Source: VAZQ01 sp036557665 (GTDB lineage Bacteria > Pseudomonadota > Alphaproteobacteria > Rhizobiales > Xanthobacteraceae). Taken from it: a stretch of DNA of 64,000 nt. The stretch lies in contig DATBHG010000070.1 in the NCBI GenBank assembly GCA_036557665.1, forward strand, positions 186,001-250,000, in the 5' to 3' direction. Positions 9,057 to 18,181 of the stretch are shown in pieces (the first letter of the stretch is position 1; each line of letters starts with the position of its first letter). Below the pieces are notes generated by a model. The model was not told the origin of the DNA. It searched no databases and saw nothing but the letters and a program-made list of their open reading frames with translations. A program made the translations under genes and the position numbers.

Positions 9057-9254
9057 GGAGTGACCCAGATTCTAAGCGCATATGGCGGACATGATACGGT
9101 CTTCTGATCCAGCATGAAGCGCGGCGCTGGCTGCATAGGCAAGCGCATTCACCTCGGTCTCTTGGTGTCTCACAGGGCCGGCCGGGTTCCTGGAACGGCA
9201 GCTCGGTTGCGGCGTTGGCTTGTGAGCCAGAAGGGTATCAGGAGAGGTGCAACC

Positions 9255-9497
9255 ATGACCGACCGAGACCCCTATAGGGATCCGATGACAAACCCCGGCC
9301 CAGGCCCCGGCTACACCGGGCCCAATCGCGGCTGGAACGGCGGATCCATCCTTGCTGCCATAGTTGTCATCGTCATTGTGGTGGCTGCGATCGCCTACGC
9401 GGTGAACAGGAGCCCGACCCACACGGCGACCGGACCGAGCACAACCACGCCGGCTCCCAGCACCACCGGCGCGGGAGCCCCTGCCAAGACGCGTTAG
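9255..9497 (+). CDS. Small single-pass membrane protein of unknown function
   Basis: 80 residues: a polar, Pro/Gly-rich N-terminus (DRDPYRDPMTNPGPGPG), one strong transmembrane helix (ILAAIVVIVIVVAAIAYAV), then a Thr/Pro/Ser-rich tail. The ATG at 9255 has the SD AGGAGAGG. An in-frame start at 9114 would add 47 residues of non-conserved basic sequence and is less likely. I recall similar small proteins in Bradyrhizobium-type genomes. Probably oriented with the Thr-rich tail outside. No partner genes. Confidence 0.6.
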   Translation: MTDRDPYRDPMTNPGPGPGYTGPNRGWNGGSILAAIVVIVIVVAAIAYAVNRSPTHTATGPSTTTPAPSTTGAGAPAKTR

Positions 9498-9518
9498 AGA
9501 AATGCGGGGGCTTTCGTA

Positions 9519-9540
9519 AGGGTGACCCATGGGTCGCCCT
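9519..9540. terminator. Hairpin downstream of the small membrane protein gene
   Basis: AGGGTGACCC followed directly by ATGGGTCGCCCT forms a near-perfect 10-bp stem 22 bases after the stop codon at 9497. There is no strong T-run, so it is either a weak terminator or a short relative of the GTAGGGGCGAC...GTCGCCC repeats seen elsewhere in the window. Confidence 0.35.
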
Positions 9541-9653
9541 CTATCCGCTATCCGCAGCTGTGCATTTCGAACGGGCGACGCATTTCAGCTCGCGTACTGT
9601 GCGACGGAGGCATCACGACGGCGCGGGCACGGCGCATCGGGAGTTGCGCGGTC

Positions 9654-10117
9654 TCAGAATGCCGGCTCGCCGGCGACGACATGACGGCGCAGCAGACGCC
9701 GCTCCTTGTTGCTGAAATCCGTGCGGGCGTGCAGCGTGCAGCGATTGTCCCATAAAACGAGGTCGCCAGGCCGCCAGCGGTGCGCATAGATGAACTGGTC
9801 CTGCTCGATGTGCTCGAACAGCTCGTTCAGCAGCGCACTTCCTTCGGCCCGGTCCATATCCTCCACGGTCCACGTCATCAGACGATTGACGTAGAGCGCC
9901 TTGCGCCTCGTCTCGGGGTGGGTGCGCACGATCGGCTGCGCGAAATGCGGGGCGATGGACAGGTCGAGCTTGGCGCTGTTGATCTCCCGCGTTGGCGAAT
10001 CATAGAAGTGGGTCGATCGTCCCGGCTGCGAGCTCCTCGCGCAGATCGAGCCCGCTTATTTCCGCGCCCAGGGCCGTCGAGAGCGGCTGCACAAGGAGGG
10101 ATGTGGCAAGGGACATG
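9654..10117 (-). pseudogene. TauD/TfdA-family Fe(II)/2-oxoglutarate dioxygenase, internally deleted
   Basis: From an ATG at 10117 with AGGAG upstream, the frame gives VQPLSTALGAEISGLDLREE, the typical TauD N-terminus, then stops at TGA. The next readable segment, in another frame, is the TauD C-terminus: SAKLDLSIAPHFAQPIVRTH, the FEHIEQDQFIYAHRWRPGDL region and LWDNRCTLHARTDF with the distal His. About 130-150 residues containing the HxD iron motif are missing, so the enzyme cannot be active. Next to a truncated Bug gene, marking a decaying uptake/oxidation cassette. Confidence 0.78.
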
Positions 10118-10148
10118 GGCACGTCTCCTGGGCTAAATAATAGAAGTC

Positions 10149-10724
10149 ATGAGGCTCGTCCGCGCACTAGTCACGGGTGCGGTCCTTGCATGCGCGGCCT
10201 GCGGCGGCGCACACGAGCAGAGCTGGCCAAACCGGCCGGCGAGGATCATCGTGCCGCTCGCACCGGGCGGGGCAGCGGACATCCTGGGCCGCATCATCGC
10301 CGAGCATCTCTCAACGGCCTTCGGCCAGCAGTTCTATGTCGAGAACCGGGCCAGCGGCGGCGGGGTCGTCGGCACTGCGGCCGGTGCCGCAGCCGAGCCC
10401 GACGGATACACGCTGGTCGTCTCCAGCATCGCAGCCAACGTGATCGCGCCGGCTTTCAACAGCCATATCGGCTATGACGGGATGCGCGATTTTACTCACA
10501 TCGCCTATCTGGGCGGTCCGCCCGCCGTCATGCTGGTCCACCCGTCCCTGGGGGTTGCGACGCTCGAGGATTTTGTTTTATTCGCGCGCGCCGCCAAGGA
10601 GCCGACGAGCTGTGGATCTGCGGGACCCGGCTCCCACGTCGCTTTGATCGCCGAATACGTCGCGCAGACGAGACGATGGACTCCGCTGGCGCGGTCTCTG
10701 TCCGCAGCCGATGCCGGGCAATAG
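10149..10724 (+). pseudogene. Truncated Bug-family substrate-binding protein
   Basis: The N-terminal part is a good Bug protein: a signal peptide with a lipoprotein-like ACAACGG, then NRPARIIVPLAPGGAADILG, AEPDGYTLVVSS and a partial ATLEDFVLFARAAKEPT segment. After about residue 175 the similarity stops and a short unrelated tail leads to a stop at 10724. Intact family members are about 320 residues, so the C-lobe is lost and ligand closure is impossible. It is divergent from, and 31 bases from, the deleted TauD gene. Confidence 0.75.
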
Positions 10725-10805
10725 GTCCCCAGCGGCCGCAAGTGCCGTCCCCCCGCCCTCCATGACACCATCGCATAGTCCAATTTCCTTGGGGCCTTGA
10801 ACGCC

Positions 10806-11834
10806 ATGCCCCGCAAGCAATTTGCCTGGGCGTCCATGAGCGACGAGCAGCTGCTGCAACTGCGGCTGCGCGATCTCAGGGTCGCCGTCGAGGGCACTTG
10901 GCTCGAGGACTGCCTCAAGGCGCTGCATCAGGAGCTCGAGGAGCGCGACATCCGGGTGCGCCCACACGCCTGGATCTCGAGCGAATGGTTCAGCCCGGAC
11001 AGCACGCCGGGGATTGCAATCCCGTTCTATCTCGCGCACCCGCGGCTGATGCAGCTGGAGAAGAAGGAGATCATCGACGTCGAGGGAGGCACATGGTCGG
11101 AGTGCATGCGCATTCTTCGGCATGAAGCCGGGCACGTCGTCCAGCACGCTTATCAGCTTCACCGCCGGCGCGCGTGGCAGCAGCTGTTCGGGCCCTCATC
11201 GCGGCGCTATCCGCGGTACTACCGGCCGAACCCGGCCAGCCGGCAGTTCGTGCAGCATCTGCGCCTCTGGTATGCGCAGAGTCATCCCGACGAGGATTTC
11301 GCCGAGACGTTTGCCGTCTGGCTGCGGCCCCGCTCGAATTGGCGCACGCGATACGCCGACTGGCCGGCGCTCAAGAAGCTCGAATATGTCGATGAGCTGA
11401 TGGCAGAGATTGCCAACAAACGGCCGTTGCTCACTCGCCGGGAGCGGGTCGACCCGCTGAGCAAGCTGAGCAGCACTCTTGCCGAGCATTACAAGAAGAA
11501 GCGGGCTCTCTACGCCTTTGACACTGCGAGAACCTACGACCGCGATCTGCTGCGGCTGTTCTCCTCCGATCCGCGGCATTGGCGATCTCAGGCGGCTTCG
11601 ACTTTCATCAGGCATCACCGCGCGAGGATCAGGGAGCTGGTCTCGAAGTGGACCGGCGAATACCAGCTCACCTTGGACGCGATCCTCGACGACATGATAG
11701 TGCGCTGTCGCGAGCTCAATCTGCGTGCGGTCGGTGCGGAGCGCAGGCTGATGATGGAATTCACCGTGTTGTTGACGGCGAAGACCGTGCATGCGCTCTT
11801 TGGTCCATTGCGGCGAAGATGGATCGCCCTATGA
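10806..11834 (+). CDS. Putative zinc metallopeptidase (HEAGH, Peptidase_Mx-like)
   Basis: 342 residues from the ATG at 10806; an in-frame TTG nine bases earlier is possible. The zinc motif HEAGHVVQHAY and the downstream DFAETFAVWLRPRS (third ligand Glu) are those of the putative zinc-binding metallopeptidase family. A Tyr/Arg-rich segment (RRYPRYYRPNPASR) lies between them. There is no signal peptide, so a cytoplasmic enzyme is expected. The C-terminal third is basic and helical. Its stop overlaps the ATG of the next gene (ATGA at 11831-11834), so it is translationally coupled to an ATP-grasp ligase. Specific substrate unknown. Confidence 0.72.
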   Translation: MPRKQFAWASMSDEQLLQLRLRDLRVAVEGTWLEDCLKALHQELEERDIRVRPHAWISSEWFSPDSTPGIAIPFYLAHPRLMQLEKKEIIDVEGGTWSECMRILRHEAGHVVQHAYQLHRRRAWQQLFGPSSRRYPRYYRPNPASRQFVQHLRLWYAQSHPDEDFAETFAVWLRPRSNWRTRYADWPALKKLEYVDELMAEIANKRPLLTRRERVDPLSKLSSTLAEHYKKKRALYAFDTARTYDRDLLRLFSSDPRHWRSQAASTFIRHHRARIRELVSKWTGEYQLTLDAILDDMIVRCRELNLRAVGAERRLMMEFTVLLTAKTVHALFGPLRRRWIAL

Positions 11835-12859
11835 AACGTCTGCGCATCCTGGTCCTCCTGCACTCCGACCTGATGCCTCCGGAGTCCAGCAAGGGATACG
11901 GCGAGCAGGAGATCAACGTCTGGAAAACCGAATATGACGTCATAAGCACGCTGCGCGCCGCGGGGCACGAGGTGCGCCCGCTCGGCGTACACGACGAGCT
12001 CAAGCCGATCCGCGAGGAAATCGAGAGCTGGAAACCGGACGTCGCTTTCACCTTGATCGAGGAGTTTCACGGCGAAGCCATCTACGATCAGAACGTCGCA
12101 AGCTTTCTGGAGTTGATGCGCGTCCCGTATACGGGTTGCAATCCGCGCGGCCTGATGCTGGCGCGCGGCAAGGATCTCTCGAAAACGCTCGTGCATTATC
12201 ATCGCATTCCTGTGCCGGCCTTTGCCGTTTTCCCGAAGCATCGCAAGGTGCGACGCCCGAAGCGCCTCGCGCTGCCGCTGATCGTGAAAAGCCTGAGCGA
12301 GGATGCCTCCTACGGCATCTCGCAGGCCTCCGTCGTCGACACGGACGAGAAGCTCGCGGAGCGCGTCGCCTTCATCCACGGGCGGATCGGCACCGCTGCT
12401 ATTGCGGAGCAATATATCGAGGGGCGCGAGCTCTACGTCGGGGTGCTGGGGAACGATCGGCTGCGGGTGCTGCCGATCTGGGAGCTGACCTTTGGCAGCA
12501 TGGCGCATGGTGCCTGGCTCATTGCCACCGAGAAGGTCAAGCACGATACCGATTATCAGGAGCGCCGCGGGATCCAGCACGGGCCGGCCAGAGACCTGTC
12601 CCCGGAAATTCGCGCTCGCATCCGGCGCTCGGCCAAACGGATCTTTCGCACCCTCGAGCTTGACGGCTACGCCCGCATCGATTTTCGGCTGTCCGTGGAT
12701 GGAGTTCCGTATTTTCTGGAAGCGAATCCCAATCCCGAGATCGCCGAAAGTCAGGAGTTCGCGGCGGCAGCGCTTCGGGATGGACTGCCGTATCCCGCGC
12801 TGCTGCTGCGGATCGTCAGCCTGGGAATGCAGCGGGCGATGTCCGGGAAGCCAGCGTAG
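11831..12859 (+). CDS. D-alanine-D-alanine-ligase-like ATP-grasp enzyme
   Basis: 342 residues. An N-terminal pre-ATP-grasp lobe (RLRILVLLHSDLMPPESS) is followed by PYTGCNPRGLMLARGKDLSK, LIVKSLSEDASYGIS (ATP-binding Lys), EQYIEGRELYVGVLG and the metal/ATP motif GYARIDFRLS plus YFLEANPNPEIAES, all typical of Ddl-type ATP-grasp ligases. It is not the housekeeping Ddl: the N-lobe and the RIDFRLS/ANPNPEIA motif are those of a paralogous group. Overlap of 4 bases with the metallopeptidase gene indicates joint function, such as making and trimming a peptide or amino-acid conjugate. Product unknown. Confidence 0.78.
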   Translation: MKRLRILVLLHSDLMPPESSKGYGEQEINVWKTEYDVISTLRAAGHEVRPLGVHDELKPIREEIESWKPDVAFTLIEEFHGEAIYDQNVASFLELMRVPYTGCNPRGLMLARGKDLSKTLVHYHRIPVPAFAVFPKHRKVRRPKRLALPLIVKSLSEDASYGISQASVVDTDEKLAERVAFIHGRIGTAAIAEQYIEGRELYVGVLGNDRLRVLPIWELTFGSMAHGAWLIATEKVKHDTDYQERRGIQHGPARDLSPEIRARIRRSAKRIFRTLELDGYARIDFRLSVDGVPYFLEANPNPEIAESQEFAAAALRDGLPYPALLLRIVSLGMQRAMSGKPA

Positions 12860-12924
12860 ACTTACCGTCATGCGCGCCGCAGTGAAGCTTCACCTGACTG
12901 CACGCGTATGGGCAGCGGCGTATG

Positions 12925-15108
12925 CTACCTTGTAAGCCGGGGCCGGCCACAACCGGAGTAGTCCGGATCAACCTGCTGCGCTGACTGCTGGGGCTGCAGC
13001 TCGGCCACTGCCTGCTCCAGCGCCGCAAGGTCGAACGGTTTCTGCAACAGCACAAATCCCTCCTCGACGGCGTCGCGGGCGCTCGATGCGAACCCCGTCG
13101 TAAGCAGCACGGGAATGCGGGGGTAAAGCTTGCGAATGGCCCGGCCGAGCTCGAGCCCGTTCATTCCGCCCGGCATCAGCACATCGGAGAAAACCAGATC
13201 GATCTCGGGATTCTGAGCGAGCCACGCCATGGCGTCCTGGGCACGGGCAAAATGTTTGACCTGATAGCCGAGTTGCTGGAGATACGTGCTGGCCACTTCG
13301 GCGACGGCTACATTGTCCTCGACCAGCAGTACCGTCCCAGCCTGCTGAGCTGCACCCCTGTGATCCGCCGGAGCAATGGAGGGGGCGGCCAATTCCTGCG
13401 TACGCGGCAGGTAAAGCGTGACCACCGTGCCGCGGCCGATGGCGCTCGTGATGGCGACGGCGCCGCCGGCCTGCTTCGCGAAGCTGAAAACCTGGCTCAA
13501 TCCAAGACCCGTGCCCTTGCCCACATCCTTCGTGGTGAAGAACGGCTCGAAGACGTGGGGCAACACTTCAGGGGGAATGCCGCGGCCGGAATCCGAAACC
13601 CGGATCGCCACGAAGTCGCCCTGCAGACCTTGCTCGCCTGGCTTGCCGTCGAGCACCACGGGCTCCGCGGTGATGCGCAGCGCGCCGCCGCCCGGCATGG
13701 CGTCGCGCGCATTTACCGCAAGGTTCAATAATGCAAGCTCGAGCTCGTTGGCATCGACCTTGATGGCGCAAGCCTCGCCCCGCACCTCCACCTCGGTCGT
13801 GATGTCGCCGCGCAAGGAGCGGTTGAGGAGGTCCTTGAGCTCTGGCAGATGCTGATTGAGATCGATGACCGACGGCGCCAGCGTCTGCCGTCGCGAGAAA
13901 GCGAGCAGTTGGCGCGTCAGGCTCTCCCCGCGTTTGGTCGCGGTCGCAATCATATCCAGCAGCCGGACGTGTTTTGGCTCTTTCAGGTCGCGCCGCAACC
14001 GCTCCACGCTGCCGCTCACGACCATGAGCAGGTTGTTGAAGTCGTGTGCCACCCCTCCCGTCAGCTTGCCGACGGCCTCGAGGCGCTGTGCCTGTCGCAA
14101 CGCCGCTTCCGCGGCTTCGCGGCGGTCTGCTTCCGCGTGAAGGCGCCGGGTACGCTTGAGAGCAAGGCCGATGATGAGCAGGAGCAGGCAGGTTGCCGGC
14201 AATCCGAAGATCAGATGGCTGCCCATGGTGCCGAGCCATTCCGCCCGGATTGCGGAAGCCTCTATGCCGGCCACGACGTAGACCGGGAACCCTTCGAGCT
14301 TGAGGAAGCCGATCCGCCGCTCGGCGGAATCGATCTGCGAATGCGCAACCGTGTAGATCACCCGCTCCCACCCTGCCGAGATGGCTGCATGGAGGCCGCT
14401 TCCCGGCGCAAGGACGCGTTCACGGTCCTGCATCTCCGGATAGCGCGCAAGAAAACTGCCATCCGCTCGCAGCAGGGCATAGGCGCTGCCGGGGCTATGA
14501 TCGATCAGGGCGTAGAACTCCTCGAAATATTGCGGCAGGACGGCAACCGCGACGATGCCATCGAACGACCCATCGACGGTCGGTCGGCGTCGCGACAATA
14601 CAAAGAACGGAGTGTTGAAGGCGGTCAGCCGTGGAGAGATGACCTCGCTGACAAAAATGCCGGCATGACTGGCTATGTGGACCTGAAAGAAGCTGCGGTC
14701 GCGCACGTTGAAGCCCGTGGGCACCTGCGCGAGCTGACTCGAAACGAGCGGCTCGCCGTTGCGATCAACGAGGAAGATGGCACGCAATTGCGGCAGCCCG
14801 GCTACGATCCGCTGGAGGCGATCGTGCAGCCGCGGTTGATCGTCGCGAATAGCCTCATCCGAGAGTCCGCGCATGATCTCATCGACCTCGGCGATGGAGC
14901 GCTCCACGGTCTGAAACACCTTGAGCGTATGCTCGTGCAAAATATCGAGGGATCGCTCGATGCGCTCGTCGGCGATCGCGTATTCGTAACGATAGGCGAG
15001 CCAGGAAGCCCAGGCGAACAGCACTGTCGGCAGCACCACCGACGCGATCATCATCAGCTGCAGCAAACGGATTGCCGATTGGCGGGCGGACAGCATGGGG
15101 CGCATCAT
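12925..15108 (-). CDS. Hybrid sensor histidine kinase / response regulator
   Basis: 727 residues. An N-terminal TM helix (about 15-40) and a second at about 290-315 flank a roughly 240-residue periplasmic dCACHE/PDC-like sensor. A short coiled coil leads to HisKA with phospho-acceptor His355 in GGVAHDFNNLL, then HATPase_c with an N box (NLAVNARDAM), SDSGRGIPPEVLPHVFEPFF and GKGTGLGLSQV, and a C-terminal receiver whose phospho-acceptor Asp is D642 (FSDVLMPGGMNG). No output domain follows the receiver, so signal is relayed onward or used for autoregulation. No separate response regulator gene is adjacent. Its ligand is probably an extracellular small molecule. Confidence 0.92.
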   Translation of the reverse strand: MMRPMLSARQSAIRLLQLMMIASVVLPTVLFAWASWLAYRYEYAIADERIERSLDILHEHTLKVFQTVERSIAEVDEIMRGLSDEAIRDDQPRLHDRLQRIVAGLPQLRAIFLVDRNGEPLVSSQLAQVPTGFNVRDRSFFQVHIASHAGIFVSEVISPRLTAFNTPFFVLSRRRPTVDGSFDGIVAVAVLPQYFEEFYALIDHSPGSAYALLRADGSFLARYPEMQDRERVLAPGSGLHAAISAGWERVIYTVAHSQIDSAERRIGFLKLEGFPVYVVAGIEASAIRAEWLGTMGSHLIFGLPATCLLLLIIGLALKRTRRLHAEADRREAAEAALRQAQRLEAVGKLTGGVAHDFNNLLMVVSGSVERLRRDLKEPKHVRLLDMIATATKRGESLTRQLLAFSRRQTLAPSVIDLNQHLPELKDLLNRSLRGDITTEVEVRGEACAIKVDANELELALLNLAVNARDAMPGGGALRITAEPVVLDGKPGEQGLQGDFVAIRVSDSGRGIPPEVLPHVFEPFFTTKDVGKGTGLGLSQVFSFAKQAGGAVAITSAIGRGTVVTLYLPRTQELAAPSIAPADHRGAAQQAGTVLLVEDNVAVAEVASTYLQQLGYQVKHFARAQDAMAWLAQNPEIDLVFSDVLMPGGMNGLELGRAIRKLYPRIPVLLTTGFASSARDAVEEGFVLLQKPFDLAALEQAVAELQPQQSAQQVDPDYSGCGRPRLTR

Positions 15109-15316
15109 TTCAGGTTTCCCGGCGCCATGCGCGCCAATCTTGCAGGCATCCGGTCCTCAGATTACGCGCTTGCGCTTGACTGGCGCGGCTGTCCATGGGG
15201 ATCCAGGTTCCGTCCCATCCGATCTGCCGCATTCCATCTTGTCCCCGGCTTTGGCTTAATTTTGTCCACAACCAGCCTCTATTCACGATTTTGTTTTTGC
15301 ACGAGAGGGTATCTTG

Positions 15317-16021
15317 ATGCGGTATCTTCGCTGGCGTCTTTTGCTCCGGCGCGGCATTGTTGCCGCGCTCGTCTTGGCAAGTGGCGCAGTCCCGGCGACG
15401 GCGCAGGGCGGCGTAGACCTGCAACTCGTGCTCGCGGTCGATGCTTCCGGGAGCGTCGACCAGTACCGCTTCGAGCTGCAGAAGCGCGGCTACGCGGCGG
15501 CCTTTCGGCATCCGGCCGTGCTCGCGGCGATCCGCTCCGGCCCGAGCCAGGCCATTGCAGCCACGGTGCTGCAATGGACCGGGCCGACGCTTCACCGGCT
15601 GGTGGTCGAGTGGAGCAGGGTTGGCGATGAGCAAAGCGCATCGAGCTTGGCTGCTGCGATCGAAGCCGCGCCGCGCCAACTCTTCGGCGGCGGCACATCG
15701 ATCAGCGGCGCGATCGATTACGGCAGCACGCTGTTTGCAGGAAGCGTGTTCCCTGCGCGCCGGCGGGTGATCGACATCTCCGGCGACGGATCCAACAACC
15801 GAGGTCGCGCGGTGAGCCTCGCACGCGACGAGGCGGTGGCTGCCGGCATTGGCATCAACGGCCTGCCCATCCTCGCGTTGGAGCCGGACCTCGACCGCTA
15901 TTACTACGAGAACGTGATCGGTGGCCCTGGCGCCTTCGTCATCGCGGCAAGGAGCTACGAGGCCTTCGCCGAGGCCATTCTCAAGAAGCTGATCACCGAG
16001 ATCGCCTCACGCGAGCGCTGA
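15317..16021 (+). CDS. DUF1194 domain (VWA-like) exported protein
   Basis: 234 residues from the ATG at 15317. A signal peptide (LLRRGIVAALVLASGAVPATAQ) precedes a von Willebrand A-like domain with the MIDAS motif DASGSVD and GGGTSISGAIDYG further on, ending in VISGDGSN-like and GAFVIAARSYEAF segments, characteristic of DUF1194 proteins of Hyphomicrobiales. Likely periplasmic metal-dependent protein-protein interaction; function not established. Upstream 15109-15316 is about 200 bases with no other feature, presumably the promoter region shared with the divergent kinase. Confidence 0.85.
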   Translation: MRYLRWRLLLRRGIVAALVLASGAVPATAQGGVDLQLVLAVDASGSVDQYRFELQKRGYAAAFRHPAVLAAIRSGPSQAIAATVLQWTGPTLHRLVVEWSRVGDEQSASSLAAAIEAAPRQLFGGGTSISGAIDYGSTLFAGSVFPARRRVIDISGDGSNNRGRAVSLARDEAVAAGIGINGLPILALEPDLDRYYYENVIGGPGAFVIAARSYEAFAEAILKKLITEIASRER

Positions 16022-16098
16022 GCGGCCGCACGGACGGTCTTGGCCGCCGACCCGCGCTGCGCTACGTCGCAGCGGGCAATGATTCTACCGGCCAGGCA

Positions 16099-17541
16099 AT
16101 GACCAACCCCGCCGACGCAGCTGTGGCCGATCTGGTGATCCGCGGCGGGACGGTCGTGTCGCCGGAGGCGGAGTTTGCCGCGAGCGTCGCGATCAAGGAC
16201 GGCAAGGTGCTCGCGGTCGGGGCGCATGAGGCGATGCCGGAGGCGCGCGAGACGCTCGATGCAACGAGCCTGCACATCCTTCCCGGCGCCATCGACGTGC
16301 ACGTGCATTTCCGCGATCCCGGCTATCCGCACAAAGAGGACTTCGCAAGCGGCACGGCGGCTGCGGCATTCGGCGGGGTCACCACGGTCTTCGACATGCC
16401 CAACACCATCCCGCCCACGGGCGGCGCGGAGACGCTCGCGGCCAAGCAGGCAATCGCGGCGCAGAAGGCTTGCGTCGATTTCGGGCTGTATGGGCTTCTC
16501 GGCGAGGACACCATCGCGCATGTTCCCGAGCTCGTCGCGGGCGGGGTGATCGGCTTCAAGCTCTACATGGGCAATACGTTCGGCAAGATTCCGAGCCCGT
16601 CCACCGGCGCCATGCTCGAAGCGTTCGAGGCCGTGGCATCCACGGGACGGCGCATCTCGCTGCATGCGGAAACCAATTCCATCATGGAGCGCCGCGAGCT
16701 GCGGCTGCGCGAGGCCGGCCGCACCGATCCGCTGGCGCACCTTGCGTCGCGCCCCGCCGTGGTGGCGGTGGAGGCGGTGAGCCGTGCGGCGATTCTCTCA
16801 GAGTGGACCGGGGCGCGCATACATATCCTGCACATCTCGTCGGCAGACGAGCTGCGCCCGTTGCGCGAGGCCAAGGCGCGCGGGGTGGACATCACCGGCG
16901 AGACCTGCCCGCATTACCTCATGCTCTCGGCTGATGACTATGCCCGCCTCGGCGGGGTGATCCGGGTCAATCCGCCGGTGCGCGAGGCGCGCAATCAAGC
17001 GCCGCTGTGGGCCGCGCTTGCCGACGGCACCATCGACCTTATCGCCACCGATCACGCGCCGCACGCGCGCGAGGAGAAGACCCGCAATGACATCTGGAGC
17101 GTCGATGCCGGTTTCCCCGGGGTCGAGACGCAGATGCCGCTGATGCTGACGGCGGTTTCCGCCGGACGCTTGAGTCTTTGCGACTACGTACGCCTGAGCG
17201 CGGCCAACCCGGCGAAGGTCTGGGGACTGTATCCGCGCAAGGGTGCGATCCAGCCGGGAGCTGATGCGGACATCGCCGTAGTCGATCTCGCGCCGGAATG
17301 GACGATCGCGGATATTGCGCTGCAGTCGCGCTCCAAGATCACGCCGTGGAACGGCTGGCGGGCCAAGGGGCTGCCGGTGCACACCCTGGTGCGCGGCCGC
17401 TTTGTCATGCGCGCGCGCAAGCTCGCTTCCGATGCGTGGGGCTGGGGCCGCTCGGTGCACGCGGTCCAACAGATGCCCGCGCCGCGCCCGGTCAATACCG
17501 AGCAGACAATGCGGGCGATCGTGGCGAGGAAAGCTCCGTAG
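16099..17541 (+). CDS. Dihydroorotase/allantoinase-family amidohydrolase
   Basis: 480 residues. The binuclear metal site is complete: DVHVHFRDPG (D66, H68, H70), carboxylated Lys K154 in GFKLYMG, His in SLHAETN and HILHISSA, and catalytic Asp D318 in TDHAPH. The family includes dihydroorotase, allantoinase and hydantoinases, and HFRDPG followed by the TCPHYL motif fits the allantoinase/DHOase branch. There is no pyrB next to it, so a role in cyclic amide or ureide catabolism is as likely as pyrimidine synthesis. The C-terminal tail of about 40 residues is extra. Confidence 0.85.
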   Translation: MTNPADAAVADLVIRGGTVVSPEAEFAASVAIKDGKVLAVGAHEAMPEARETLDATSLHILPGAIDVHVHFRDPGYPHKEDFASGTAAAAFGGVTTVFDMPNTIPPTGGAETLAAKQAIAAQKACVDFGLYGLLGEDTIAHVPELVAGGVIGFKLYMGNTFGKIPSPSTGAMLEAFEAVASTGRRISLHAETNSIMERRELRLREAGRTDPLAHLASRPAVVAVEAVSRAAILSEWTGARIHILHISSADELRPLREAKARGVDITGETCPHYLMLSADDYARLGGVIRVNPPVREARNQAPLWAALADGTIDLIATDHAPHAREEKTRNDIWSVDAGFPGVETQMPLMLTAVSAGRLSLCDYVRLSAANPAKVWGLYPRKGAIQPGADADIAVVDLAPEWTIADIALQSRSKITPWNGWRAKGLPVHTLVRGRFVMRARKLASDAWGWGRSVHAVQQMPAPRPVNTEQTMRAIVARKAP

Positions 17542-17634
17542 GGGCGCCTCGCGGCCCCGGTATCTGCAAGACCTGGAGCTCCCATAGCCCCGGCGTCCCG
17601 CACTACTGACCGCGAGTTGGGTAATCCTGAATGG

Positions 17635-18024
17635 CTACTGCGCGCCCTCGGCGCCGACCACGAAGGAGCGCGAGCTCGTCGCCTGGATGCGGGCCTGATT
17701 GATCGCGGTCTGGGCGGGCGAGTTGTTCCAGTTCTGCGCTTTCTCCATGGTGTCGAAGGCGATGATGAAGAAGCGCAGCGGCGGCACCCCGTCGAAGCCG
17801 AGGATGTTCTCGGTCCGGGTGACGAACTTGCCCCCGAATGCCGCAATCGAGGGCCCAAGCTTGGGCAGGACCTCGTTCAAGCCCTGTGGCGAGGTCACCT
17901 CGGTGATGTCGATGATCGCGTACGCGCCCGGCCCCGAGCGCTGGGCATGCACGCTCTGCACCGCCACGGCGCCGAGGCCAAAGCCAGTGAGCATTGCAAT
18001 GGTGAGGGCCAGTCGAGATCGCAT
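17635..18024 (-). CDS. DUF1330 domain-containing exported protein
   Basis: 129 residues: a signal peptide (LALTIAMLTGFGLGAVAVQSV, cleavage after AHA) then a compact ferredoxin-like alpha-beta domain with GAYAIIDITEV, GGKFVTRTENILGFDG, RFFIIAFDTMEKAQNWNNSP and a C-terminal RSFVVGAEG, all typical of DUF1330. A second DUF1330 gene without a signal peptide lies at 50981. Dimeric small domain; function unknown, often beside catabolic genes. Confidence 0.85.
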   Translation of the reverse strand: MRSRLALTIAMLTGFGLGAVAVQSVHAQRSGPGAYAIIDITEVTSPQGLNEVLPKLGPSIAAFGGKFVTRTENILGFDGVPPLRFFIIAFDTMEKAQNWNNSPAQTAINQARIQATSSRSFVVGAEGAQ

Positions 18025-18181
18025 CGGCAGTCTCCGTCGAGGTTGGGAGGCAAGAGCGTGCGGCGACCGGCAGCGTTCCGGCGCTACACCCGCTCCACCT
18101 GGTCCTTCCCTTTACGCGATCGGTGCACCGAATGCGAGATGATCCCGGCGCAGGCGATTGCCGCAGGCCGACAGAGAACCC

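Noticed and set aside
13849..15630. Long plus-strand ORF (593 codons) opposite the sensor kinase
   Set aside because: The minus strand has complete histidine-kinase and receiver motifs; the plus frame is a GC-rich antisense shadow with no domain.
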